Part shown: positions 1-8,747 of the stretch, in pieces
Layout of the letters: each line of letters opens with the position of its first letter
Position numbering within the stretch: position 1 is the first letter of the stretch
Source of the DNA: Metabacillus litoralis
Lineage (GTDB): Bacteria; Bacillota; Bacilli; Bacillales; Bacillaceae
Assembly: GCF_020524045.1 (NCBI RefSeq)
Contig: NZ_JAIVKL010000005.1
Location: forward strand, 248,001-312,000
DNA length: 64,000 bases
Reading direction: 5' to 3'
The notes under the pieces: generated by a model
What the model saw: the letters and a program-made list of their open reading frames with translations, nothing else
The model's database searches: none
What the model was told of the DNA's origin: nothing
Translations under genes and position numbers: made by a program

Positions 1-1
1 A

Positions 2-463
2 ATTATGAGCGGTCATACGTATAGTGCTAATCCTCAATCAGCAGCAGTTGCTTTAGCAGTCCTTGAGTTTATAGAAAATCATTCTTTAATAGATTTAGTG
101 AAAACAAATGGAGAGTATATGCTTGAAAAGCTAAAGACAGCTTCAAAAGTGATTGAAATAATAGGAGAGGTACGAGGTATAGGCCTATTAATAGGTGTTG
201 AATTTGTTTCAAATAAAGAAAAAAAACAATCCTTTAGTAAAAGCATTTCAATAACAAATTCTGTCGTGAAAAAAGCAAAAGAGAAAGGACTGCTTGTCTA
301 TCCTTCTGCAGCAGGAAAAGAAGGAGCTTATGGAGACGCGGTTATTCTAGCTCCTCCGTTTATTATCAAAAAACATGAAATTGATCAGCTTATTGCTATT
401 TTTATAGAGGCTGTTTTGGATGTGCAAAACGAACTGGACCAATTAAGGAGGGAAGAAAAGTGA
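2..463 (+). CDS. yodT: Class III aminotransferase, C-terminal part (YodT-like), cut by window edge
   Basis: The window opens inside this gene, so only the last 153 codons are present and the PLP lysine is outside. The visible part begins with the SGHTYSANP segment that follows the active-site region in fold-type I class III aminotransferases. It continues with the small C-terminal domain, including VRGIGLLIGVEF and a closing APPFII stretch. The stop overlaps the GTG start of the next gene, so the two are translationally coupled. The order aminotransferase, CoA-transferase A, CoA-transferase B, M20 hydrolase matches the Bacillus subtilis yodTSRQ order, an operon reported to be under sporulation sigma-E control. 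Substrate is unknown. Assignment to YodT rests mostly on this gene order. Confidence 0.75.
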   Translation: MMSGHTYSANPQSAAVALAVLEFIENHSLIDLVKTNGEYMLEKLKTASKVIEIIGEVRGIGLLIGVEFVSNKEKKQSFSKSISITNSVVKKAKEKGLLVYPSAAGKEGAYGDAVILAPPFIIKKHEIDQLIAIFIEAVLDVQNELDQLRREEK

Positions 464-1143
464 GCGGAAATAAAATAGGAAGCTTAGATCGAGCATTAGT
501 TCATATCAATGATTCTTCCTCATTAATGTTTGGTGGATTTGGTGGGATTGGAAATCCACCAACACTCATAAAAGCTATATTTGATAAAGGAGTTAGGAAT
601 TTAACGTTAATTGGGAATGATGCGGGGTTTCCTAGTATTGGTATAGGTAAGTTAGTAAGTCAAGGAAGAGCAAAGAAGTTAATTGTTTCGCATATTGGCT
701 CAAATCCAGTTGCTGGTCAATTAATGCTTGAGAATAAACTATCAGTTGAGTTTAGTCCACAAGGTACATTAGCTGAACGAATTAGAGCTGGTGGTGTAGG
801 AATTGCAGGGATTATAACAGATGTTGGTCTTGATAGTATAGTTGAGCAAGGAAAACAAAAAGTAATGATCCTTGAAAAAGAGTATTTAATAGAAACTGCA
901 TTAACTGCAGATGTTTCAATTGTTTACGCGAAAAAAGCTGATACATTCGGAAACCTTATCTATGAAACTAGTGCAAGGAACACGAATCCACTTGTCGCAA
1001 TGGCTGGTCGCTACACAATTGCAGAAGTAGAAGAAATCGTTGAATTAGGTGAGCTAGATCCAGAAGCAATCATCACACCAGGCGTATATATAGACCTTGT
1101 TATTCAGAGCAAGGGGATAGATTGGAAATGGGCTTGGCAATAG
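460..1143 (+). CDS. yodS: CoA-transferase subunit A (YodS-like)
   Basis: This is the alpha subunit of a family I 3-oxoacid/acetate-type CoA-transferase, acting with the next gene in the cytosol to move CoA between carboxylic acids. The CoA-binding glycine-rich loop GGFGGIGNPP is at residues 25-34, SPQGTLAERIRAGG lies near the middle, and the length of 227 residues is normal. The GTG start overlaps the upstream stop and has AAGGAGGG at 446-453. In B. subtilis YodS the partner is YodR, and the operon has been linked to lysine or beta-lysine breakdown during sporulation. The actual acyl substrate cannot be read from the sequence. Confidence 0.85.
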   Translation: MSGNKIGSLDRALVHINDSSSLMFGGFGGIGNPPTLIKAIFDKGVRNLTLIGNDAGFPSIGIGKLVSQGRAKKLIVSHIGSNPVAGQLMLENKLSVEFSPQGTLAERIRAGGVGIAGIITDVGLDSIVEQGKQKVMILEKEYLIETALTADVSIVYAKKADTFGNLIYETSARNTNPLVAMAGRYTIAEVEEIVELGELDPEAIITPGVYIDLVIQSKGIDWKWAWQ

Positions 1144-1144
1144 G

Positions 1145-1175
1145 TGTGGTGACTGTCACGCCCCGGTTTTTGTTG
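1145..1175. repeat. Short dispersed repeat, copy 1 (CTGTCACG core)
   Basis: Directly after the yodS stop lies GACTGTCACGCCCCGGTTTTTGT. A clearly related string follows the yodQ stop at 3170-3199. Both share TGTCACG, then C-GG, then TTTGT. They are G/C-richer than their surroundings and sit in the only two non-overlapping gaps of the operon. Confidence 0.55.
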
Positions 1176-1205
1176 AACTAGCCTAATTAAAGGGAGGTGT
1201 AAGAA

Positions 1206-1868
1206 GTGATTGATAAACATGATATAAGAAATCGAATTGCAAAGCGAGCTGCTGAAGAAATTCAGGATGGTATGATTGTGAATTTGGGTATTGGGATACC
1301 TTCACTTGTGCCAGATCACCTCCCGCAACATATCAAGGTTATGTTTCATTCGGAAAATGGGATTCTTGGGATAGGGAAGTCTCCTCAAAAAGGGTTAGAG
1401 GACCCGATGCTTTGTAATGCTGGAGGTTTTCCTGTTACGACGATTCCTGGTGTATCTTTTTTTGATAGTGCGACAGCTTTTGGGATGATTCGATCAGGTT
1501 ATCTTGATCTTACAATTCTGGGTGGACTTGAGGTTAGTGAGAAAGGAGATTTAGCAAATTGGATTGTTCCAGGAAAAAGAGTTCCTGGAATCGGTGGGGC
1601 AATGGAGCTAGCAAAAAAGGCAAAGAAAGTAATAGTTGTTATGAACCACTGTAATAAAAAAGGTGAACCGAAAATACTGCAAACCTGTTCGTTACCTTTA
1701 ACAGCAAAGAGATGTGTAAGTATGATTATGACAGATATGGCAGTCATTGAAGTAACAAACCAGGGACTACTTTTAAAGGAAGTGTTGAGTCCGAATACTA
1801 TAGAAGATGTAATTTTAAGCACAGAAGCTTCTTTGCAAATCTCTGAAAATATAAAAATCATCCACTAG
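1206..1868 (+). CDS. yodR: CoA-transferase subunit B (YodR-like)
   Basis: This is the beta, catalytic subunit of the CoA-transferase, 220 residues. The covalent-intermediate glutamate is visible as Glu50 in the motif HSENGILG, and GGLEVSEKGDLANW is the usual downstream family segment. The N-terminal NLGIGIP loop is also typical. The GTG start at 1206 is preceded by GGGAGGTG at 1192-1199. It forms a heterodimer or heterotetramer with the upstream alpha subunit. A 62-base gap holding a short repeat separates the two subunits, which is unusual because such subunits are commonly overlapped. No other oddity is seen. Confidence 0.87.
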   Translation: MIDKHDIRNRIAKRAAEEIQDGMIVNLGIGIPSLVPDHLPQHIKVMFHSENGILGIGKSPQKGLEDPMLCNAGGFPVTTIPGVSFFDSATAFGMIRSGYLDLTILGGLEVSEKGDLANWIVPGKRVPGIGGAMELAKKAKKVIVVMNHCNKKGEPKILQTCSLPLTAKRCVSMIMTDMAVIEVTNQGLLLKEVLSPNTIEDVILSTEASLQISENIKIIH

Positions 1869-1894
1869 CTTATGAAGAAAAGAGGTGTTTTCAT

Positions 1895-3166
1895 TTGAAC
1901 TCACAGCGAAAAAATATAAAGGATATGATTAACAAATGGTTAACATCAAACCAAGAAGATGGTATCAATTTATTAAAAGCCTTGGTGCAAGCTAAGAGTA
2001 CTCAAAAAAATGAAAAAGACTCGCAGGACATTGTTATCAAGACTTTAGAAAAAATCGGGTTAGAAATAGATGTGTGGGAACCAGATGGGGAGAAACTGCA
2101 AAAGCATCCTTACTTTGCTTGTTCACGAATAAATTTTAAAGAAAGTCCAAATGTAGTTGGAGTTTTGAAAGGATCTGGTGGAGGAAAGTCGATCATTTTA
2201 AATGGACATATAGATGTTGTTCCGGAAGGAGATATTGCCCAATGGATTCATGATCCATTTAGTGGAGAAATTATTGATGGAAAGCTTTTTGGTCGTGGCT
2301 CAACAGATATGAAAGGTGGAAATGTTGCTCTATTATTAGCCATTTCTGCTATTCGTGAATTAGGTATACCATTAAAAGGGGATGTTATCTTTCAAAGTGT
2401 AATAGAAGAAGAGAGTGGGGGACTAGGTACTCTTGCAGCAATAGAAAGAGGGTATAGAGCTGATGCAGCTATTATTCCTGAGCCTACAAATATGAAAATA
2501 TTCCCAAAGCAACAAGGCTCATTATGGTTTAGGATAACTATCCATGGTCGTTCTGCCCATGGAGGTACTCGTTATGAAGGGGTAAGTGCAATTGAAAAGT
2601 CATTTCTAGTTGTCAATCATATTGGAGAATTAGAAAAACAAAGAAATAATAAGATAACGGATATACTCTATGAAAATATCCCCATTCCAATTCCCATTAA
2701 TGTAGGGAAAATTGAAGGTGGGGATTGGCCATCTTCAGTAGCTGATATAGTGAAGGTGGAAGGAAGAATAGGAATCTCTCCTGATGAAACAATGGAAGAA
2801 GCAAAAAAAGAAATGACTGATTGGCTAAAAAAACTTCGTGAAATAAATCTATGGTTTGACGAAAGTCCAGTTGAATTAGAATGGTTTGGTGCAAGATGGA
2901 TTCCAGGTTCAATAAATATCGATCACGAGTTAATGAATTGTTTATCTACCTGCTTTCATGAAGTTACAGGTGAACAAGCAAAAATAGAGGCATCACCCTG
3001 GGGAACCGATGGTGGCCTACTCACAAATGTAGCAAACACACCAACAATCGTATTTGGTCCAGGAATTACAGAAAAAGCCCATTATCCAAATGAATACATC
3101 GAAATCGATAAAGTGTTTGAAGCAGCAGAAATAATCGCTTTAACAATAGTCGAATGGTGTAGTTGA
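1895..3166 (+). CDS. yodQ: M20 family zinc deacylase/peptidase (YodQ-like)
   Basis: This 423-residue protein is a binuclear-zinc amidohydrolase of the ArgE/DapE type. Visible metal and catalytic residues are His105 and Asp107 in NGHIDVVP, Asp138 in GRGSTDMKGG and Glu171-173 in EEESGG. A PEPTN segment follows, and an H-P-N-E motif lies near the end. The dimerisation (lid) domain lies between about residues 205 and 320. The TTG start at 1895 has AGAGGTG at 1881-1887. In B. subtilis the homologue stands between the CoA-transferase genes and the acetyltransferase gene yodP. An N-acyl amino acid substrate is therefore likely, but this is inference. Confidence 0.82.
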   Translation: MNSQRKNIKDMINKWLTSNQEDGINLLKALVQAKSTQKNEKDSQDIVIKTLEKIGLEIDVWEPDGEKLQKHPYFACSRINFKESPNVVGVLKGSGGGKSIILNGHIDVVPEGDIAQWIHDPFSGEIIDGKLFGRGSTDMKGGNVALLLAISAIRELGIPLKGDVIFQSVIEEESGGLGTLAAIERGYRADAAIIPEPTNMKIFPKQQGSLWFRITIHGRSAHGGTRYEGVSAIEKSFLVVNHIGELEKQRNNKITDILYENIPIPIPINVGKIEGGDWPSSVADIVKVEGRIGISPDETMEEAKKEMTDWLKKLREINLWFDESPVELEWFGARWIPGSINIDHELMNCLSTCFHEVTGEQAKIEASPWGTDGGLLTNVANTPTIVFGPGITEKAHYPNEYIEIDKVFEAAEIIALTIVEWCS

Positions 3167-3169
3167 TGC

Positions 3170-3199
3170 TCAGTGCCTGTCACGTCCTGGTATTTGTCT
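3170..3199. repeat. Short dispersed repeat, copy 2 (CTGTCACG core)
   Basis: AGTGCCTGTCACGTCCTGGT and the following ATTTGTC stand right after the yodQ stop. The string matches the copy after yodS at 1145-1175 with few changes. Function is unknown. Confidence 0.55.
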
Positions 3200-3251
3200 C
3201 TTTTTGTCGAAATGTAAATTGACTAACATTGTAGAGAAAGAGTGATATTAG

Positions 3252-4541
3252 ATGGATTATAATCATGAGCTAGAGGAGCTCGATAAGAAATATTTTTTGC
3301 ATCCGACTTCTTCTATTGAACAGCAACAAAAGTTTGGTCCTACATTTATCTTTAAGACTGGAAAAGGTATTTATCTTGAAGATATCAAAGGAAATCTACT
3401 GATAGATGGTATGTCCTCTCTTTGGAATGTGAATATTGGGCATGGCAGAAACGAGCTTGGTGAAGTGGCAAAGCAACAAATGTCAAAGCTTGCTTATAGT
3501 TCTTGTTTTGCGAATTTTAGCCACGAACCTGCAATACGACTTGCCAATAAGCTTGCAAAATTAGCTCCAGGTGATCTAACTGCGACTTTTTTCACCTCTG
3601 GTGGATCTGAGGCGAATGATACTGCATACAAATTGGCACGTCATTATTGGCTCCTAAAGGGAAAACCTGAGCGAAAGAAGATTATTTCTAGATCCAAATC
3701 CTATCATGGTGTTGCATTAGGTGCAACGAGCGCCACTGGTTTAAAGCCTTTTCGTGATTTCACAACATCTTTAGCACCAGATTTTCTCCATGTTGATTCT
3801 CTAAAATCTGAAGCATTAAAAGAACTAATAGAAAGAGAAGGGCCTGATACAATTGCCGCATTTATTGCAGAGCCTGTTCAAGGAGCTGGTGGTGTTCATA
3901 TTGCTAATGAAAATTATTTTAAAGAAATAAGGAAAATCTGCAATGAGCATGAAATCTTATTTATAACAGATGAAGTTATTACAGGCTTCGGAAGAACCGG
4001 GAGCTGGTTCGGAATTAATCACTATGGTGTTGTGCCTGATGTGATGTGCTTTGCGAAAGGAGTGACAAGTGGGTATGCACAGCTAGGGGGTGTTATGATT
4101 TCAGAAGATATTTTTCATACGTTTAAGCAACAATCAACAGGAACATTTTTACATGGATATACGTATAGTGGGCATCCGATGGCTTGCGCTGTAGCATTAA
4201 AAAACATTGAATTAATTGAGAAAGAAAACTTAGTGGAAAATGCTAAGATGATGGGCATCCTCCTTATTAAAGAACTTCAAGCGTTAAAAATTAACAATAA
4301 GATTGTTAAACAGGTAAGAGGGTTAGGTTTGATGGGAGCAATTGAATTTGAAAATAATTGTAGGAATCTTTTATCCCCGTTAATCGTAGAAAATTCACAG
4401 AAAAAAGGACTTATATGTCGGTCTGTTACCTTTGATGGACAGGACACTGTTGTTATAGCTCCACCACTTATCATTAACTCTGAAGAAATAAAGAAAATTA
4501 CCTCAATCCTTCATGAGACGATTATAGAAATTCAAGGGTGA
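3252..4541 (+). CDS. Class III PLP aminotransferase, full length
   Basis: This 429-residue fold-type I aminotransferase belongs to the omega-amino-acid:pyruvate / BioA / GABA aminotransferase group. The PLP-binding Asp240 lies in LFITDEVITGFGRTG and the Schiff-base lysine is Lys269 in CFAKGVTSG. The SGGSEAND motif is at about residues 116-123. It is a second aminotransferase next to the YodT-like gene and is only distantly similar to it (compare FLHGYTYSGHP here with SGHTYSANP there). It occupies the place where B. subtilis has yodP. A weak 7-bp hairpin, ATAGAAT/ATTCTAT, follows at 4547-4563. The amino donor is not readable. Confidence 0.85.
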   Translation: MDYNHELEELDKKYFLHPTSSIEQQQKFGPTFIFKTGKGIYLEDIKGNLLIDGMSSLWNVNIGHGRNELGEVAKQQMSKLAYSSCFANFSHEPAIRLANKLAKLAPGDLTATFFTSGGSEANDTAYKLARHYWLLKGKPERKKIISRSKSYHGVALGATSATGLKPFRDFTTSLAPDFLHVDSLKSEALKELIEREGPDTIAAFIAEPVQGAGGVHIANENYFKEIRKICNEHEILFITDEVITGFGRTGSWFGINHYGVVPDVMCFAKGVTSGYAQLGGVMISEDIFHTFKQQSTGTFLHGYTYSGHPMACAVALKNIELIEKENLVENAKMMGILLIKELQALKINNKIVKQVRGLGLMGAIEFENNCRNLLSPLIVENSQKKGLICRSVTFDGQDTVVIAPPLIINSEEIKKITSILHETIIEIQG

Positions 4542-4682
4542 TGTGAATAGAATGAAATTCTATTTTAAACGAATAGAAAAAAAGACATAATATTGTAAAA
4601 AAGTTGTAATCTTCCTTCCATTTTTCGCTACCTACCTAAGGTATAATTAAGCTATAAAGAATTATGTAAGGAGGAATTTTAT

Positions 4683-5741
4683 ATGCTTGCTTTACAAAAA
4701 AAGAAATGGTGGTTAGTTGTTTTTGTAATAGCACTTATCGTTTTGTCTAATACACTGATTTATCGTCTGGATTTTATGCAACCGCTACCAAATGAAATAG
4801 CACTAGGATCATTAATAGATCTTATGATCGTGATTCCCCTCATCATTTACTTCTTTTTAATGAGAAAAAAGTATTCATTGAAATACATGTTACCAATGGC
4901 ATTAGTTGGCTATGGTGCAGCACTACTAATCATTCCTTATGGACATCTTGAATCATACTCTTTTGTGAAATATATCGTATTAGCTGGAGAAGGGGCATTT
5001 TTATTCGTTGAAGTTTATGTTATTTTCAAATTGATTAGACATTTACCTTCTATTATCAGTCATATTCGTATGACAAAATTGCAGGTGCCATTTTTCCAAA
5101 ATAATTTAGAGCAATCTTTTTCTAAACAATTAAAACCATCCCGCTTATTAGATATTATCTCCTCAGAGATTTCGATGTTTTATTATAGCTTTTTTTCTTG
5201 GAAAACAAAACGAGTTGTATTCAATAGTAATCAACAAGTATTTACTTTACATGAAAAAACAAGTGTGATTGCGTTATATATTATGCTTTTACATGCCCTT
5301 GTTATTGAATCTGTTGGTTTACATTTTTTATTCCATTCTTGGAATGCAATATTCGCTTACATTTTATTATTTTTAAATATATATGCCCTTATTTATTTTA
5401 TAGGGGAAATTCAAGCGATCCGTTTAAATCCAGTAGTTATAACAAACAACTATCTATATTTACAAGTAGGTTTAGGAAAAAGATTAACAGTACCGTTTGA
5501 AAGTATAAAGTCTATACATCCGTATGATGGACCTGAGAAACTATCTTCAAAAGAAAGTAAAACAGTCTTTGATGCGGTTCTACCTGATTTGACTAAAGAA
5601 AAACCTGCATTTGAAATAGAATTTTACAAACCTATTGAGGCCAAATATATGTACGGTTTTAAAAATAAAGTATCTAAAGTTCATATACGCCCAGATGATG
5701 CTACAGGTTTTTATCATGCAATCATTGAAAAAATGAAGTAA
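4683..5741 (+). CDS. Multi-pass membrane protein, unknown function
   Basis: I do not recognise the family. The 352-residue protein has about six hydrophobic segments, roughly at residues 11-30, 38-59, 67-87, 93-115, 194-215 and 220-245. A charged cytoplasmic-looking stretch lies at 120-190, and a soluble C-terminal domain of about 100 residues follows. The start has AAGGAGG at 4668-4674. An extended -10-like sequence GGTATAAT at 4640-4647 stands 36 bases upstream, but no good -35 is visible. It is a single gene that ends in a terminator shared with the convergent exonuclease gene. Confidence 0.7.
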   Translation: MLALQKKKWWLVVFVIALIVLSNTLIYRLDFMQPLPNEIALGSLIDLMIVIPLIIYFFLMRKKYSLKYMLPMALVGYGAALLIIPYGHLESYSFVKYIVLAGEGAFLFVEVYVIFKLIRHLPSIISHIRMTKLQVPFFQNNLEQSFSKQLKPSRLLDIISSEISMFYYSFFSWKTKRVVFNSNQQVFTLHEKTSVIALYIMLLHALVIESVGLHFLFHSWNAIFAYILLFLNIYALIYFIGEIQAIRLNPVVITNNYLYLQVGLGKRLTVPFESIKSIHPYDGPEKLSSKESKTVFDAVLPDLTKEKPAFEIEFYKPIEAKYMYGFKNKVSKVHIRPDDATGFYHAIIEKMK

Positions 5742-5772
5742 GGCTGGTGAGATCATCATCAGCCTTATTTTA
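5742..5772. terminator. Bidirectional terminator between convergent genes
   Basis: AAGGCTGGTGA pairs with TCATCAGCCTT with one wobble pair, followed by TTATTTTATT. On the other strand it ends the exonuclease gene. Confidence 0.75.
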
Positions 5773-6708
5773 TTGATGCGATTTGTGATTGAGTGAGCTA
5801 AGTAGATGGTCATGAAAAATGATGATTCTAGAATTATAGGAATAATGTTCTTCGTATTGAGTGAGAACTTCATGGTATAAAGTTTTTAACAGCTCTGCAT
5901 ATTCAATGTTTTCCTTTGTAAACATTCCGCTACGATTTACGATGATATTTTCATATTTTTCTACAATTCGTTTTATGGGCTTTAATAACTTCTTTGCGTC
6001 TTTCAAACGATAAGTATCTCTTAATTGATTAACTAACATAGAAGAGTCTTTCACTAAATGCTCAGCTAGATTAATATTGATGTTTTCTATGTTAATTAGC
6101 TTTTGTTCGATTTCTTCATTAAAGAAGTGCTTGAACATAATAAAGTCAGATTCAATTGGATTATTTAAGAACGAGAGATAAATGCGCAATGTATTATAAG
6201 CATCATACATCGGATTATGTGCTTCTCCAATAAAAGGTAAATGATAAAGTGATAAAGCATTTTCTACAGATATATTTCCTTTTGATACTCTCTTCTTAAA
6301 CGTCGCTTGAAAGTCGATATAGTTATTCTCTATTTTTCTAATTGTACCTGGTGGAATTTCATGGGATATGGAATCAAATCTTAATCTTGATAAATCACTT
6401 GTAGACCAAGAGAAATATCTGGCTTTTTTCATCCCACCAATCCAATTAAGAAAATCAGAAAAAACTGCTTTGAAATCATTTGCGTTAGCTAATTGTTCAT
6501 CTTGAATACCAGTTAGTGATTTACAAAAATCTGATAGAGGCTCTGTATTTATTGGTTTAATAAATTGATCAAAATAGTCAATTTTCTCTGTTTCATGATC
6601 ATATTTTACCGCACCTAAACGAATGGCTTCCATCATTTCGTATGACATTCCTTTATCAGAGCATAGCATTTCAAAATCGAAAAAGACGAAATATTTTATA
6701 TCCGCCAT
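5770..6708 (-). CDS. DnaQ-like DEDDh 3'-5' exonuclease
   Basis: The N-terminal 180 residues form an RNase T/DnaQ exonuclease fold. The four acidic residues are Asp11 and Glu13 in FFDFEML, Asp105 in WSTSDLSRL and Asp169 in HNPMYDA, with the catalytic His164 of the DEDDh subclass. The remaining 130 residues are helical and of unknown role. The protein has 312 residues from the start chosen here. The longest frame begins 15 bases further upstream, but its codons 2-3 are the ribosome site GGAGGTG, so the ATG at 6708 is the real start. B. subtilis KapD is a shorter relative of the same superfamily. The polynucleotide substrate is unknown. Confidence 0.82.
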   Translation of the reverse strand: MADIKYFVFFDFEMLCSDKGMSYEMMEAIRLGAVKYDHETEKIDYFDQFIKPINTEPLSDFCKSLTGIQDEQLANANDFKAVFSDFLNWIGGMKKARYFSWSTSDLSRLRFDSISHEIPPGTIRKIENNYIDFQATFKKRVSKGNISVENALSLYHLPFIGEAHNPMYDAYNTLRIYLSFLNNPIESDFIMFKHFFNEEIEQKLINIENININLAEHLVKDSSMLVNQLRDTYRLKDAKKLLKPIKRIVEKYENIIVNRSGMFTKENIEYAELLKTLYHEVLTQYEEHYSYNSRIIIFHDHLLSSLNHKSHQ

Positions 6709-6945
6709 TCGTTTCACCTCCATTTTGTCATTATAAAAGGGAAGACAAAGAAGTAAAAGTATAAAATATTGTAAATTAATGGCTTAGAAAAATGTAATAA
6801 CTAGCTCTTACGTATCCTTTAGAAAATTAGAGTTTACTGATAACAGATCGAAATTTGTCGAATATTTACACTCTTATCTTGGTGGATAATTACGGTAAAA
6901 TGAGAGGTAATATAGTTTAATAAGAGAGTAGAAACAGGTGGAGAA

Positions 6946-7656
6946 ATGTCTAATATACGAGTGCTAATTGCTGATGATGAAAAAGAGATACGAGATTTAC
7001 TAAAAGCTTATCTTGAGCGGGAATTTTTTCAAGTGGATGTTGTTGGTGATGGTGAAGAAGCATTAACATACTTTGATCGAGCATCATATAACCTGCTTAT
7101 TTTAGATGTGATGATGCCAAAGCTTGATGGAATACAAGTATGTCAACAAATAAGAAGTCACTCAAATGTGCCGATTTTGATGTTGACGGCTAAGGACAAT
7201 GAAATTGATAAAATTTTAGGTCTTACAATAGGGGCCGATGATTATATTACAAAGCCATTTAGTATGAATGAAGTTGTAGCAAGAGTAAAAGCGTTAATGA
7301 GAAGGTTTTTAGTCTTAGGTAGTGAAAACACTCCATTGGAAAGTCTTTTAAGTTATAAAGGGTTATCTATTGATTTGAAAAAATATACGATCCGTGTTAA
7401 AAATCAAGAAATATCTCTAACTGCAAAAGAACTTGAATTACTGAAGCTTTTCATGTCCCACCCAGAGCAGGTATTTACAAAAAAACAACTATTCCGTCAA
7501 GTATGGGATAGCAACTATATAGAAGATGATAATACCGTTATGGTACATATTCGAAAACTTCGAAAAAAAATCGAGGATGATCCCTCAAATCCACAATATA
7601 TTCAAACAGTGTGGGGAATAGGGTACAAGTTTGTAGGTGAAAAAAATGAATTTTAA
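6946..7656 (+). CDS. OmpR/PhoB-family response regulator
   Basis: The receiver domain (residues 1-120) shows the acidic pair Asp10-Asp11, the phosphorylation site Asp54 in LILDVMMP and Lys103 in TKPF. A winged-helix DNA-binding domain fills residues 130-232, with the TVMVHIRKLRKKIE recognition segment. It has 236 residues, normal length. AGGTGGAG precedes the ATG. The kinase gene overlaps its end, and an ABC exporter follows. The arrangement resembles YcbL-YcbM-YcbN-YcbO of B. subtilis. Four TTAA repeats spaced 11 bp, a layout typical for OmpR-family dimers, stand in front of the ABC genes and are its likely target. Confidence 0.9.
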   Translation: MSNIRVLIADDEKEIRDLLKAYLEREFFQVDVVGDGEEALTYFDRASYNLLILDVMMPKLDGIQVCQQIRSHSNVPILMLTAKDNEIDKILGLTIGADDYITKPFSMNEVVARVKALMRRFLVLGSENTPLESLLSYKGLSIDLKKYTIRVKNQEISLTAKELELLKLFMSHPEQVFTKKQLFRQVWDSNYIEDDNTVMVHIRKLRKKIEDDPSNPQYIQTVWGIGYKFVGEKNEF

Positions 7657-8656
7657 TGTAATTGGTATATTACTAAGTGTTCAATGGATCGTTATTACGA
7701 TCCTTTTTGTCATGTATAAAGAAGTTAGCATACTAACAATTTTTCTATATATCATTGTAAGTTTTGTATCATCTGTTTTAGTATACATACATTTCCAATT
7801 CAGGAAGAGGTTGAAACAATTAGATGCAGAAATAAAGAGAGCAAGAAGTGGCAATTATCATACAAAACTTTTAGCTAACGATGATCCGATTGTTAACGAA
7901 ATTATTTTTTCAGTAAATGATCTTATTGAAAAATTGGAGAATCTTCAGTCGGATAAAGCTAAATCTGAAGCGTCAAGAAAAAGTCTTCTCTCCAGTATCT
8001 CACACGATATTCGTACTCCACTTACATCGATCATTGGTTATGTTGATGCCATTAAACAAGATATTGCCACAACACAATCTGAAAAGGAGAAATATCTAGA
8101 GATTGTCTCGAGAAAGTCAAACAATTTAAAGAGTCTAATCGAAGAATTATTCAATCTTGCAAAACTAGATGCAGATGAACTAACGATGAAAATGGAACAA
8201 ATTGATTTTACGGAACTAACGAGAGAAATACTTATTGAATTTCTACCACAAATAAAGAATTTAGAGTTAAAGGTTGAAATTGAAATTCCTGACTCCGTTT
8301 ATTTAGTAGAAGCAGATTATTTTAGTGTAGTAAGAATTGTATCGAATTTAATTAAAAATGCTATTACCTATGGAAAGTCTGGAAATGTCCTTGGTGTAAA
8401 ATTATTTGAAGATGATGAGGAATACCAGTTGATCATATGGGATAGAGGACCAGGCTTAACAACAACCGATTTAGAGTATGTATTTGAAAAAATGTATCGA
8501 GTGGATTCCTCAAGAAACCTTTCCTCTGGCGGAAGTGGCCTAGGGCTTGCTATTGCAAAGGCATTGATCGAAAAAAATAATGGTCGTATTTGGGCAGAAA
8601 GTATTCCATCTGTTTTAACAACCTTTGCTATTGCTTTGCCAAAGTGTGAAAAATAG
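7646..8656 (+). CDS. Membrane sensor histidine kinase
   Basis: This kinase of 336 residues is the partner of the overlapping response regulator. Two membrane segments lie at about residues 5-23 and 28-49 with only a very short loop between them. It therefore belongs to the small-loop kinases that usually sense through the membrane or through a transporter. The phospho-acceptor is His120 in SSISHDIRTPLT, and N, D and G boxes (NLIKNA, DRGPGL, GSGLGLAIAK) follow. A GTG nine bases upstream is also open, but the AGGTG ribosome site covers it, so ATG 7646 is preferred. An antibiotic or envelope-stress role is inferred from the ABC neighbours. Confidence 0.87.
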   Translation: MNFNVIGILLSVQWIVITILFVMYKEVSILTIFLYIIVSFVSSVLVYIHFQFRKRLKQLDAEIKRARSGNYHTKLLANDDPIVNEIIFSVNDLIEKLENLQSDKAKSEASRKSLLSSISHDIRTPLTSIIGYVDAIKQDIATTQSEKEKYLEIVSRKSNNLKSLIEELFNLAKLDADELTMKMEQIDFTELTREILIEFLPQIKNLELKVEIEIPDSVYLVEADYFSVVRIVSNLIKNAITYGKSGNVLGVKLFEDDEEYQLIIWDRGPGLTTTDLEYVFEKMYRVDSSRNLSSGGSGLGLAIAKALIEKNNGRIWAESIPSVLTTFAIALPKCEK

Positions 8657-8661
8657 AGAAA

Positions 8662-8716
8662 TTAAGAAACAGTTAAGAATTAGTTAAAGGGCAGTTAAAA
8701 ACTCCTGCTTATACTA
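8662..8716 (+). promoter_or_regulatory. Response-regulator operator (four TTAA repeats, 11-bp period) with -10 box
   Basis: TTAA occurs at 8662, 8673, 8684 and 8695, exactly 11 bp apart, three of them within AGTTAA. A TATACT -10 box stands at 8710-8715 and no good -35 is seen. The repeats cover the -35 position, as in promoters activated by PhoP-like regulators, which bind TTAACA-type direct repeats with one-turn spacing. The regulator encoded just upstream is the obvious candidate. Confidence 0.75.
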
Positions 8717-8747
8717 AAATCATAAGCTAATAGAAAGCAGGTAACTT

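Noticed and set aside
1499-1861. 120-codon minus-strand frame inside yodR
   Set aside because: Antisense shadow of a well-supported gene; no ribosome site.
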